Shown in pieces: positions 1 to 8,446 of a DNA stretch of 33,614 nucleotides (its first letter is position 1; each line of letters opens with the position of its first letter). A program made the translations under genes and the position numbers. Below the pieces are notes generated by a model. The model was given only the letters and a program-made list of their open reading frames with translations. It had not been told where the DNA came from and ran no database searches. Source of the DNA: CAYMSO01 sp964393185 (GTDB lineage Bacteria; Patescibacteriota; Dojkabacteria; J137); the NCBI GenBank assembly GCA_964393185.1, contig CAYMSO010000014.1, forward strand, positions 1 to 33,614, given 5' to 3'.

Positions 1-2029
1 GTATTCTTGATCTTCTAATACAATCAGAAATCTCAATTGAGTTTTGAGATTGTGAGAACGTATAGAATAAAGATCCAGTTAGAATTTGTGAAAGTTTGTT
101 ATCAAAAGCCTGCCTAATATCAGGCCAAGCTTTTGAACTTTGATAATTCATTAAAGTGTTTTGCCAGAAACTTCTTAAACTTTCATATTTAGATAAATCA
201 ATTGAAGAAAGAATTGTATTTTTAACTTGTTCATTAAAAAATACTTCTTTGATTTCGTTCAGAGTTGGAGCAAACTTTTTAATTGTATCAACATTTTGTT
301 CAGTTCTTCCATGTTTATTCAGCCATTCATTCTGAAAAACCATTAAAGTCTTCATTGAGTTTTTAAGCATTGGTTTTGCAGTTACTCCCATTCCACCATC
401 CGGTGTTACTCGCTTAATAAGTTTTTCAATAAATTCATAGTTTGAATCAACAAGTAAATCAATTTCTCGCTCACTTAAATCAACTGCATAAAGTGGATTG
501 TAACCTAAAAAGAAGTCCTCACTTCGTGTATCCCAAATTAGTAGACTTTTATTGTACGAAAAACTCTTGTGAAGTTTATGCAGTACATCCATAAAAAAGT
601 CTTCGTGAGGATCGAGTAAAACCATTCCTCTTTTAACTCCTTTAAAAATTCTGTTGTCAATGTCTTGTAATACAAAGTTTTTAAGAATCGTTGATTTGCC
701 TGTACCAGTTTGTCCAGTAACTACCATATGCCTCTTCCTATTTTCAGTAGTTAGATAAACTGGTCGTTCTTTATCATTAACAGCATTGATTCCTAAAAGT
801 AAATCATCCTTATTTGTTTTAGTTCTGAATTTATCCTTTGCTGGTACATTCACAAAAACAAATGATTCGATTGCAGGATTAAGTATCTCAATTGGAAAAT
901 GGTACATCATAGAAATTTCTCTTGATGAAAGTGTTGTTTGTGAAGTAAATAGTTCTTTATAAAAAGGAAAAAGATCGTCTTCTGGATAAATGAATCTCTG
1001 TGTAAGGTCCTTTAGCTTATTTGAATTTTTCCTAATCAAACTATTCAACGAAACACTTTTCATTGTTTCTAATGCCTGGTCGAATTTCGTTGTTAATTCC
1101 TGATTATCTTTTCCTAAAACTGCAACTCGAATGTATGAATAAAAAGGAGTTTTAAACTTCTCGTTCAACTGCTTGTTAAAATCATCAACTTCCTCAGCTT
1201 GAGCCAATACTTTTCTAGGATCTGAATCTGGAAGGCTTAGAATCGGGTCTAAGGATTGTTTTGAGCCAAATAATTTCATAATCTCTCCCATTCCTAAGAA
1301 AAGGAATATTGGAAGCATTGGAACAAAATACAAAAGATAAGTTTCAAATCTTCTAAAGAACATCTGAGACCACGTAATATCTGCTTTTTTAACTCTAAAG
1401 TGTTCTTTAGCTTTAGCGATTGCATGTTTATCTCTTTTGGCAGGAGATAAAACAATTTGAAAATACATTTTTTCATCTTCAGAAAGTCCACTCATTGCAT
1501 TAATGATTCCATCAATTGGGTCAACAGCATCAAAGTCTTTTAAATCCATTAAAAGATAAACTGGATGTTTTGATGTCTTATACTCTGCAACTGTAGAATT
1601 AAACTTTGTAAAAGCATTTAATGGATCAATTACAATGTCTTCAAATTTAATTCTTTGCTTGTAAGTTGTAAAAAGACTTTGTTTTATTAAATTCTGCATT
1701 TTCTTTGTTGGTGTCCAAACCAAAAACTTTATTCCCTTATGATCCGAATAAATTTCAAAAGAAACTCTTTGCTTTTTCGTAGCTGCTGTTAAGTCATCAA
1801 AGAATCTTTGCAAAGCAAACCTTTCCCCCCGAAAATTCTCAGAATCCATGTTCTGATATTTCGGAGGTATTATTTGCAACAAATATCCCTGTTCTCTTGA
1901 AGCTTTATCACGAGCAATAGTTAAACGAATAAAGTATTGAAGGATGTACACAACTGTTACACACACTGAACCTATCAGAATTAGTCTGATAGAAGGATTA
2001 GAATTTATTGCAAATAAAAGGTTATTCAT
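1..2029 (-). CDS. Type IV coupling ATPase (TraG/VirD4/DUF87-like), partial
   Basis: This frame stays open from an ATG at 2029 to the left edge, so at least 676 residues are present and the C-terminus is missing. An N-terminal membrane segment lies at about residues 16-35 and a second hydrophobic stretch near 228-248. A Walker A motif GQTGTGKS lies at residues 439-446, followed by a Walker B-like strand ending VLLDPHEDFF. This layout matches coupling-type ATPases that hand DNA to a conjugation channel; the family is known, the exact subfamily is inferred. The gene starts 3 bases after the SSB-like gene stops, so it is the distal part of the same operon. No Shine-Dalgarno motif precedes the ATG. 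The assignment as an ATPase is firm; the role as the DNA coupling protein rests on the neighbouring VirB4, VirB6 and PrgI genes. Confidence 0.85.
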   Translation of the reverse strand, partial: MNNLLFAINSNPSIRLILIGSVCVTVVYILQYFIRLTIARDKASREQGYLLQIIPPKYQNMDSENFRGERFALQRFFDDLTAATKKQRVSFEIYSDHKGIKFLVWTPTKKMQNLIKQSLFTTYKQRIKFEDIVIDPLNAFTKFNSTVAEYKTSKHPVYLLMDLKDFDAVDPIDGIINAMSGLSEDEKMYFQIVLSPAKRDKHAIAKAKEHFRVKKADITWSQMFFRRFETYLLYFVPMLPIFLFLGMGEIMKLFGSKQSLDPILSLPDSDPRKVLAQAEEVDDFNKQLNEKFKTPFYSYIRVAVLGKDNQELTTKFDQALETMKSVSLNSLIRKNSNKLKDLTQRFIYPEDDLFPFYKELFTSQTTLSSREISMMYHFPIEILNPAIESFVFVNVPAKDKFRTKTNKDDLLLGINAVNDKERPVYLTTENRKRHMVVTGQTGTGKSTILKNFVLQDIDNRIFKGVKRGMVLLDPHEDFFMDVLHKLHKSFSYNKSLLIWDTRSEDFFLGYNPLYAVDLSEREIDLLVDSNYEFIEKLIKRVTPDGGMGVTAKPMLKNSMKTLMVFQNEWLNKHGRTEQNVDTIKKFAPTLNEIKEVFFNEQVKNTILSSIDLSKYESLRSFWQNTLMNYQSSKAWPDIRQAFDNKLSQILTGSLFYTFSQSQNSIEISDCIRRSRI

Positions 2030-2032
2030 AGA

Positions 2033-2698
2033 TTAAGATTTAAAATTAATTTCGTTTGGTTGGGTAAATTCTTCTAATTCAATACTTTCCAAAGATTCAA
2101 CAAAAACAGTATTATCAAAGGCAGTTTTTCCTGTCTTAGTCTTGTAAGGTCTAACTTGAAGTTTTCCTAAAACTTTTACAAAATCACCTTTCTTAACTTT
2201 TGAATTTTTATCAGCAACATCGCCAATAAAAAGCAAATTGTAGAAAGTTGTGTATTCTTGTTCTTTGTCAGACTTGTCTTTAAATTTATTATCGGAAGCA
2301 ATAGCAATCTTAAAATATGAATTTCCTTTTTGAGATTCTTTGACTTCAGGATTAGCAGTCAAATTTCCAACAACAGAAATTGAAACTGCATCCTTAGTCT
2401 CTTCATTTTCTAAGGTTTTTATATCTTGAACAAAAACAATATGCTTTGCATCTTGTTGGCGGTAGATCCCTGTAGTTTCGATCATAGACTTCTCCTGAAA
2501 ATCTTTGATACCATCGAATTTTTCTTCTTCTAAAAAAAGATGAAAAGGAATATGTGTTTCTGATTCCACTCCTTCTTGGTTTGTGAAGTTGTAAATAAAA
2601 TCAATATCCATTTCGGCATATTGTTTTCCCTCCATTGACTCAACAAACACAGGAGCTTGTAACAATCTTCCTTTGATTGTAATTATCTGGTTAGACAT
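2033..2698 (-). CDS. Single-stranded DNA-binding protein with two OB-like domains
   Basis: This 221-residue protein looks like two tandem OB folds. The second half (about 103-205) is SSB-like: it begins SVVGNLTANPEVK, has the TTFYNLLFIG strand and ends with a KVLGKLQVRPYKTKTGK strand, all typical SSB landmarks. The first half repeats the pattern more loosely, starting IIXIKGRLLQAPVF-like and containing a second beta-rich stretch. The C-terminus lacks the acidic DDDIPF-type tip of chromosomal SSB, which suggests an element-specific protein. It sits between the HTH replication-type gene and the coupling ATPase and probably protects or coats transferred single-stranded DNA. The SSB assignment of the C-terminal half is good; the N-terminal OB fold is inferred from its pattern. 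Confidence 0.75.
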   Translation of the reverse strand: MSNQIITIKGRLLQAPVFVESMEGKQYAEMDIDFIYNFTNQEGVESETHIPFHLFLEEEKFDGIKDFQEKSMIETTGIYRQQDAKHIVFVQDIKTLENEETKDAVSISVVGNLTANPEVKESQKGNSYFKIAIASDNKFKDKSDKEQEYTTFYNLLFIGDVADKNSKVKKGDFVKVLGKLQVRPYKTKTGKTAFDNTVFVESLESIELEEFTQPNEINFKS

Positions 2699-2722
2699 AA
2701 ATAAAAAATATAAAAAATAAAA

Positions 2723-3634
2723 TTAATCACCAACCATTGAAATAGATTTAAGAGCATTGTTTCTAAGCTCATTAAAGTTTGGCTTTTCAGCTTCAACTTT
2801 TTTTGAGTTTGTAAGACTTGTAAGATCAACTTGGTGCTTTTTAGCCTGATCGGCTTTAACCAGTTCTTTAAGTCTTAAGTTGAACATTGCTCCTGGCTTA
2901 TCAATTGGTTTGGTTTTATCGGCTTTTGCTGTACTTTGCATTTGTTTAACTTCCAGAAATGCTTTTTGTATTTGTGCATCGGTTATCTCTCCTTTGTTTC
3001 TTCGATTAATAATTTTTTGGTAAAACTTAATGCTTTTCTCATCTGATAATTCTTTCGCTAAATATTTAGCTTCAATATCGAAAGAATCCTCAGTAATCTT
3101 TGGGATTTCAAGACGAATAAACAAATTGCTCTTTTCTTGTTTTAATCCTTTATCTAAACGTAACGTTGTATATATCTTCTTAGTTGCTTCTACTTCCTTG
3201 TCTTCTACTTTGTTGGCATTATTCGCAGCTTCTTGAATATGAGTTTCTTCGGTGTCTTGAACTGGTATTTTTCCAACTTCTGGATGTGGTGAATTCTCCA
3301 CTTCTGGAAAAAGCTTAGATACCTTTTCCAACTCAATAATCTTGTAAACATTAGGTCTATTTAGTCCCGATTGAGTGATAGTAATAAGTCCGAATTCTTT
3401 TAATTCAGATAGATCATCTCTGATGGTATCTACTGATACATTCAATTTTTCAGCTAATGTCTTTTGTGAAGGAAAGCATTCCATATTTTCTCTAGCGTAA
3501 TTTAATAAAAGTGCATAAAGGGCTTTCGCATTTCTCGATAGTCCTTTAGCCAATAAAACAAGTTTTGGTAGCTTAACGAAGCCACCTTTAATAACTCTGT
3601 ACTTTTTTGTGGTTTGTTCTTTTTCCTGAGCCAT
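2723..3634 (-). CDS. Helix-turn-helix, replication-initiator-like protein
   Basis: A 303-residue protein. Residues about 15-105 form a winged HTH module: the segment FPSQKTLAEKLNVSVDTI is a clear recognition-helix pattern and is followed by a wing ending LITITQSG. Such modules occur at the N-terminus of plasmid and element replication initiators and DnaD-like proteins of low-GC bacteria. The rest is charged and lysine-rich, with little recognisable fold. The ATG directly follows the stop of the gene at 3635 (TAA then ATG), so translation is probably coupled. The context, next to an SSB-like gene on a conjugative element, favours a replication or DNA-processing role over plain transcription control, but this is inference. 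Confidence 0.6.
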   Translation of the reverse strand: MAQEKEQTTKKYRVIKGGFVKLPKLVLLAKGLSRNAKALYALLLNYARENMECFPSQKTLAEKLNVSVDTIRDDLSELKEFGLITITQSGLNRPNVYKIIELEKVSKLFPEVENSPHPEVGKIPVQDTEETHIQEAANNANKVEDKEVEATKKIYTTLRLDKGLKQEKSNLFIRLEIPKITEDSFDIEAKYLAKELSDEKSIKFYQKIINRRNKGEITDAQIQKAFLEVKQMQSTAKADKTKPIDKPGAMFNLRLKELVKADQAKKHQVDLTSLTNSKKVEAEKPNFNELRNNALKSISMVGD

Positions 3635-3913
3635 TTAAAGTACATTGAATCGAACATCTAATAAGTTATTTCTCGAAACAAACTCTATGTATCCTGCGTG
3701 TTTCAAGCTTTCAAAATTTATAAGCTCAAAGCATTTATCAAAAGCTTTCTTTAAATCAATTTGGCAATAACCACTTTCATTGATTTGTTTAAGAAGCTCA
3801 AAGTACAGGCAACAGGCAGCACCATTAATTCGTGGATCACAAATAACATTGGTGATTGAATTAAGACATTTAGAACTTGCGATTCTCTTAAACTCAATAT
3901 TTATTTGGTTCAT
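3635..3913 (-). CDS. Small conserved-looking protein of the conjugation operon
   Basis: This 92-residue protein is not recognised. The start is taken at the ATG at 3913 (protein begins MNQINIEFKRIASS). An in-frame extension to 3964 would overlap the C-terminus of the wall hydrolase gene and begins with an unlikely cysteine-rich stretch. Five cysteines are spread over the chain. The alternation of basic and hydrophobic residues and the segment ELLKQINESGYCQIDLKKAF suggest a small helical, perhaps DNA-binding fold; this is only an impression. It lies 16 bases downstream of the hydrolase stop and abuts the HTH gene, so it belongs to the same transcript. Confidence 0.55.
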   Translation of the reverse strand: MNQINIEFKRIASSKCLNSITNVICDPRINGAACCLYFELLKQINESGYCQIDLKKAFDKCFELINFESLKHAGYIEFVSRNNLLDVRFNVL

Positions 3914-3929
3914 AAAGTTAAAAATAAAT

Positions 3930-4982
3930 TTAATTATTTGGAAACAAGAATGGCATTGGATCAACCCTGTCCCAAGTGCCTGATTGATTCTTGCTAAATA
4001 TTTCTATGTGATTATGTGTTCCTGTTGAAAAGCCTGTACTTCCAATCTGGCAAACTGGATCTCCATACCCTAAAGTCGCTCCGTTTTCTGCAAGATGAGC
4101 TGAACAATGACAATACAAAGTTCTGTAGTATGAATTAGCAACATATGAGCATAAAGCTCCGTATGAATCTTTGAAGTTTGTAACTGTACCAATGATTATT
4201 GATCTATTGACTGCTTCTTCAGTAGCTTTGCCTGGATTTTCTTGATACCAGACATTGGATGGAACAACATCTACTCCTGTATGAACATTGGTAATTTCAT
4301 CAATTATTCTTGTTTCGTTATATCCAGAAGTAACAGTTACTAAATCAGCTCTCGTTAATCCAATGGGATTACCATAAGGTATAAAGATTAATCCTGTAAG
4401 AAGATTGTAAACAGTTTTAATTGATTCTTTCTTTGAGTGGTTATACTTATCAATTTTCTCTTCTGAACTTCCAGTTAAACTTGATAATTTATTAGCAAGA
4501 GTAAAATAGTTATCACAAAGATCGTTTTCAGTAATTGATCCATTGTCATTTCCATCAGCTCCATGAGTAACCCAATAGTCATCAGGAATTTCTAAGAATC
4601 CTTTTCCAGATCCAACATGATCTGATTTGAATTCTGAAATTACCTGTGAGAATGCAGCTAGTAATTCAACTTCAACTCCATACTTAGTTTTAGCAGATTC
4701 CATACATTGTTTGTGATCTTCTGGAATTTGTTCTAAAAAAGTTCTTGCATCAACAGCCATTTGATAAGCGATTGATTGAATACCAAAACATCCAAAGCAA
4801 AGAATCATAATAAGGAGTAAAAGTAATTTTTCCTTATGCTTCCAAAGAATTTTCGTAATGATTGGAGCGACTACAGGTACAAGCTTATTTGATGCTAAAG
4901 CTAGTTTATTACCTATAAAGTTATCTGCTTGTTTCAAAGCATTTTTACTTAAATCACTTTTGTTCTCACCTGCATTGTTCAT
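3930..4982 (-). CDS. Two-domain peptidoglycan hydrolase (lytic transglycosylase-like plus M23 peptidase)
   Basis: A 350-residue envelope protein. Residues 1-50 are cytoplasmic, a strong membrane segment follows (LLLLLIMILCFGCFGI, about 53-70), and the rest should be outside. Residues about 90-190 resemble the lysozyme-like domain of VirB1/CwlT proteins: GVEVELLAAF, a candidate catalytic Glu in VISEF, and a GADGNDNGSITEND segment typical of that family. Residues about 220-345 carry M23 metallopeptidase zinc motifs, HTGVD and THNHIEIF. Such enzymes open the cell wall for assembly of a conjugation channel. The peptidase assignment is firm; the transglycosylase half is a good pattern match with a degenerate catalytic region. 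The gene follows the Ig-like protein gene by 2 bases. Confidence 0.8.
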   Translation of the reverse strand: MNNAGENKSDLSKNALKQADNFIGNKLALASNKLVPVVAPIITKILWKHKEKLLLLLIMILCFGCFGIQSIAYQMAVDARTFLEQIPEDHKQCMESAKTKYGVEVELLAAFSQVISEFKSDHVGSGKGFLEIPDDYWVTHGADGNDNGSITENDLCDNYFTLANKLSSLTGSSEEKIDKYNHSKKESIKTVYNLLTGLIFIPYGNPIGLTRADLVTVTSGYNETRIIDEITNVHTGVDVVPSNVWYQENPGKATEEAVNRSIIIGTVTNFKDSYGALCSYVANSYYRTLYCHCSAHLAENGATLGYGDPVCQIGSTGFSTGTHNHIEIFSKNQSGTWDRVDPMPFLFPNN

Positions 4983-4984
4983 AG

Positions 4985-5857
4985 TTAATTAACTCGTAAA
5001 GTAAAATTTGAATTAACATTTAATCCACTCTTAGAAACTTGTACTGAGCCAGATATATTTCCAGAATTACCCGCTGGCACTGTGAATGAAACAGCCATGT
5101 TTCCACCACCATCAGATTGAGATAATGTGTAAACACCAGATCCAGATTGCCAATAAACAGTTACATAACCGAATGCACCACTTACTGGATTTCCGTTTTG
5201 ATCTTTTACACTACAATTCACACCAATGCTTTGACCTACAAATGGATTAGTATTTGTAATTGAACAACTCATTCTTAAACCAGTCACAGGACTTGGTTGA
5301 GGTGGAGGCGGTTCAGGCGTTGGAGTAGGAGCAGGCGGATTTGGCTGCGGTTGTGGTGTAGGAGCTGGTTGTTGACTAGGTGGATTTACTGGTTCTGGAT
5401 CAGGCTTTTTCTCCACTTCCCGATTTATATTGATCGTTGCTAAATTCTCAATACCATTAGTGTTTTTAACCTTTACTTCGATTGCATTTTTGCCTTCAAT
5501 AAGTTCAATTTTGTATTCAAAATTTCCATCACCTGCAACCGTAATTTTATTTCCATTTACCCAAGCTTCATTTCCTGTATCAGTAGATGCGACCAAAACA
5601 ACGGATGTTTCTTTAGTATTAAATCCATCAGTTAAGTTTTTAATTTCAAGTTTTGGCTTTATTTCATCAATTGCTTCTGGCTCTGGATTATCAGTTGGAT
5701 ATGAAGTTGGTTCATCTGTTCCTCCTTGAGGAAAGTTCAATTGACCTGTTGAATACAATTCTATAAATAGAGCAATAGAGAAAGGTATTAACAAAGTTAA
5801 TATTAAAAATGTATATCCCTGTTTTAAGTTTTTCTTAAACTCCTCCTTCTTGTTCAT
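4985..5857 (-). CDS. Membrane-anchored Ig-like protein with a proline-rich stalk
   Basis: A 290-residue protein with a short basic N-terminus, one membrane segment (TFLILTLLIPFSIALFIELY, about 16-35) and an extracellular remainder. Residues about 70-150 form an Ig-like beta domain of the kind with NGNKITVAGDGNFEYKIEL and GKNAIEVKVKNTNG strands. A proline-glutamine stalk follows (about 152-190), then a C-terminal Ig-like domain (about 195-290) with paired cysteines in RMSCSI and VNCSVKD. It overlaps the VirB4 gene by 23 bases and precedes the wall hydrolase, so it belongs to the conjugation apparatus. A role as a surface or channel-associated spacer that spans the wall is inferred; no binding partner can be named. 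Confidence 0.7.
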   Translation of the reverse strand: MNKKEEFKKNLKQGYTFLILTLLIPFSIALFIELYSTGQLNFPQGGTDEPTSYPTDNPEPEAIDEIKPKLEIKNLTDGFNTKETSVVLVASTDTGNEAWVNGNKITVAGDGNFEYKIELIEGKNAIEVKVKNTNGIENLATININREVEKKPDPEPVNPPSQQPAPTPQPQPNPPAPTPTPEPPPPQPSPVTGLRMSCSITNTNPFVGQSIGVNCSVKDQNGNPVSGAFGYVTVYWQSGSGVYTLSQSDGGGNMAVSFTVPAGNSGNISGSVQVSKSGLNVNSNFTLRVN

Positions 5858-7691
5858 ATTTTCTTTGAGTGTCTAGTTTAGATAAATCTTCCGCTGATGA
5901 AGAGAATATTGTTTTCTCAACTTCTGTTGGATAAATGTAAATATGCGAATGAATATTGCCTTTAATGAATAAAGCTTGTCCCTTAGTAAGACGAGTAATG
6001 TAATCTCTTTCAATGTCTGATAAATCAAAAGCTTTGACTAAGTTTGGAATTGATTGTTTTTTCTGGGATAGGATTAATGCAGTATCAGCATTTTTTGCTA
6101 TTACTGAACCTTGCGGATGTTCAAGGAAATCATCTACATCTTGCGAAATACAAATAACTCCAAGATTGTATTTACGACCTCTTCGGACTAAGTTTTCAAT
6201 GAAAGAAGCTGAGGATTCATCCTTCAATAACAAGTGTGCTTCATCAATTATTAAGACTTTCTTTTTCCTGTCAGAAAGAACTTTCTGCCATATGAAATTT
6301 GAAAGATAATATATTGATGCTTGTTTTTCAGCTTCGGGAACTCTTTGGATATTGAATACAATCATTGGAGCATTAAAATCCACATCAGAAGTTGTAGGGT
6401 TATCATATAAATCCCCAAGTTCTCCTTTTTTAGAGTATTCAAGTAACTCAACTGCAATTCGTTTTCCATCTGCTCCTTGCTTCTCAAAACTCTTTATTAA
6501 GTCTGATACTGTAGGTGGTTCTTTTGAATAAGTTGATGGATCTTCTAAGATAATTCCTTTTTCAATGTAAGTTTCATTAACTGCCTTACTAACTATTCCT
6601 CGATTGTAAGTTTTGTTTGATAGCCAAATTCGGATAAGTCCTTTTACAACTCCCAAGTGTGTTCGCATTGTTTCCTTAGAATCAATGTCATTTGAAAAGA
6701 ATTGAAGTGGGTTTACCTTAGTTTTAGATTCTGGATTAATGTCGATATTAGTTCCTCCGACATAATCACAAAGAGCTTTAAACTCTCCTTCAGGATCAAT
6801 GACATATACTGCAATGCCTCTAAATAATGATCTATATGCTTCTAATTTCGCAGCAAATGATTTTCCTGCACCAGATGTAGCAAAAATTATTCCATTGTAA
6901 TTTTTTGAGGTTTTAGAGAATCTATCAAATCGAACTTTAGATCCTCCATTTGTAATCCCATAAAATATCCCGTCAGGATCATTTAGAGCTGCTGTTGTGA
7001 AAGGTAATGATGAAGAAACATTTGAGGATGTCAAAGAAAACTCTTCACCAATTCTATTTATTCCAGAGGGTAGTAAACTTTCAATTCCTTGTCGTTCTTT
7101 GAACATAAGAGGATGTAGTTTAATTTGTTTAGCATAGGCTAATTCTTTAATGGACTTTTCACTTTTAGTAAGTTCCTTTAAATCATAATTCTCAAATTTC
7201 AGATACATACTCATTGAGTAGAGTTTTTCAACTCCTCGAACAATAGAATCTTCCACTGCTCTTGCATCTTGAATTGCTTGTTCAATATCAGTTGTATGAA
7301 TCTTTCCTTTCTCAACTTTTGAATAATATTGAGCTGAAAGATTTGTAATTCTATTTCTAAGTCCGCTCAAAGCTTTCTGTGAATCAATAGGTCTAATAAA
7401 TTGAGATATGACTATTGGCTCACTGTAATTTGTAAAATCATAAAGCCAGTTAGGATAAATTATTTGTGGAAATTCAGATACCATTAAGGTACTTATATAT
7501 CTATTTGCAAGCTCAATGTACTTTCCTTTATTAATAAATTCATAAAGCAAAGTATCATCAGAATCAAACTTTGATATTTCCTTATTTCTTGAAAAATCTT
7601 TAACTAGAGTTCGACCTTTAGCTTCAATTTTTAAGTTGAAATCTATTAAAGCAAACCTTGTTTGTACAAAGTAATATTTGAGTGGATTCAT
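5835..7691 (-). CDS. VirB4-family conjugation ATPase, C-terminal part of a split VirB4
   Basis: A 618-residue AAA-type ATPase. A Walker A motif TSGAGKS is at residues 272-278, embedded in the GIIFATSGAGKS context of VirB4 proteins. A Walker B motif VLIIDEAHLLL lies near residue 490, and the arginine-rich segment ENLVRRGRKYNLG follows, also typical of VirB4. VirB4 powers assembly and substrate transport of type IV secretion channels at the inner face of the membrane. The usual VirB4 N-terminal domain is largely absent here and appears instead at the C-terminus of the next upstream gene, with which this one overlaps by one base. The start at 7691 gives MNPLKYYFVQTRF. The family assignment is firm. 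Confidence 0.9.
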   Translation of the reverse strand: MNPLKYYFVQTRFALIDFNLKIEAKGRTLVKDFSRNKEISKFDSDDTLLYEFINKGKYIELANRYISTLMVSEFPQIIYPNWLYDFTNYSEPIVISQFIRPIDSQKALSGLRNRITNLSAQYYSKVEKGKIHTTDIEQAIQDARAVEDSIVRGVEKLYSMSMYLKFENYDLKELTKSEKSIKELAYAKQIKLHPLMFKERQGIESLLPSGINRIGEEFSLTSSNVSSSLPFTTAALNDPDGIFYGITNGGSKVRFDRFSKTSKNYNGIIFATSGAGKSFAAKLEAYRSLFRGIAVYVIDPEGEFKALCDYVGGTNIDINPESKTKVNPLQFFSNDIDSKETMRTHLGVVKGLIRIWLSNKTYNRGIVSKAVNETYIEKGIILEDPSTYSKEPPTVSDLIKSFEKQGADGKRIAVELLEYSKKGELGDLYDNPTTSDVDFNAPMIVFNIQRVPEAEKQASIYYLSNFIWQKVLSDRKKKVLIIDEAHLLLKDESSASFIENLVRRGRKYNLGVICISQDVDDFLEHPQGSVIAKNADTALILSQKKQSIPNLVKAFDLSDIERDYITRLTKGQALFIKGNIHSHIYIYPTEVEKTIFSSSAEDLSKLDTQRKYEQEGGV

Positions 7692-8446
7692 TAATTTTTT
7701 TCTAAAATGTATTGTGATAAATCCAAAATCTCGCTTGTGTTAAGTTCTATTAATTTCACTTTTGTTGTTTCAAGAAGTCTTAAAAAGATTTCTTGATCTT
7801 CGAGTTTTCGTTTTGCACCATCTAATGATTTGGATTGAGCAGTAATAACTAGATAGAAAGTTCTCTCCATTGTTTGATTAAGTTTTTTGTATTCCTCTAA
7901 ATATTCCGAAGCTCTTTTTCGTAAGATTCCCGTAAGATCTTTAATTCTTCTTTCTTCTGTTTCTAAGTTCTGGTCATTAAATGAATATCTTTGTAAAGTA
8001 ATAATCTGAATAGGGTTTTTTAATGCAAACAAAGCTTGTTGAATGTATGACTTGAAGGCGTTAACTTCCTCCTCCGAACTCATAGAAAGATTTATAGGTT
8101 CAATTCTGTAGACTTTTGAATATGAACTATCTGCATTGATTAAGATTCCATCGCTAATATCTTTTGCCAAGATTGTTCGTTGTTTCTTTGGATTTATAAA
8201 ATGCGAAAAGGCATCAATTATAAATCTATGAAAAGGTCTTCCGTAAATATCAAACATTAGTGGAATTAGAATTGCTCCAATAACAATTTCTATAATGATC
8301 TTTTGATCCGAGGAAAGGTTTTTAGCTCCACTCCATAGAAGTAGAGATAAAACGAAACCTATTGCTATAACAATATTTCTTCGATTTAATAGCAGACTTA
8401 ATAAGCCTGTATCCTTATTTAGTTTTGGCGGAACTACTTCTTGCAT
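7691..8446 (-). CDS. PrgI-like membrane protein carrying a VirB4 N-terminal-like domain
   Basis: A 251-residue protein. The first about 85 residues look like PrgI/VirB3: two membrane segments (IVIAIGFVLSLLLWSGA and IIIEIVIGAILIPLMFDIYG) followed by GRPFHRFIIDAF. From about residue 93 (ILAKDISDGILINADSSYSKVYRIEPIN) it reads as the N-terminal domain of VirB4 proteins, including a segment with FPIQI-like NPIQIITLQR. It ends at 251 and the ATPase domain follows in a separate ORF overlapping by one base. PrgI anchors VirB4 at the membrane in Gram-positive-type systems, so this fusion would tether the split ATPase. PrgI identity is likely; the VirB4-domain reading is a pattern match. Confidence 0.7.
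   Translation of the reverse strand: MQEVVPPKLNKDTGLLSLLLNRRNIVIAIGFVLSLLLWSGAKNLSSDQKIIIEIVIGAILIPLMFDIYGRPFHRFIIDAFSHFINPKKQRTILAKDISDGILINADSSYSKVYRIEPINLSMSSEEEVNAFKSYIQQALFALKNPIQIITLQRYSFNDQNLETEERRIKDLTGILRKRASEYLEEYKKLNQTMERTFYLVITAQSKSLDGAKRKLEDQEIFLRLLETTKVKLIELNTSEILDLSQYILEKN

Noticed and set aside
3914..3964. N-terminal extension of the 92-residue protein
   Set aside because: It would overlap the wall hydrolase end and adds an atypical cysteine- and phenylalanine-rich segment; the ATG at 3913 is more natural.
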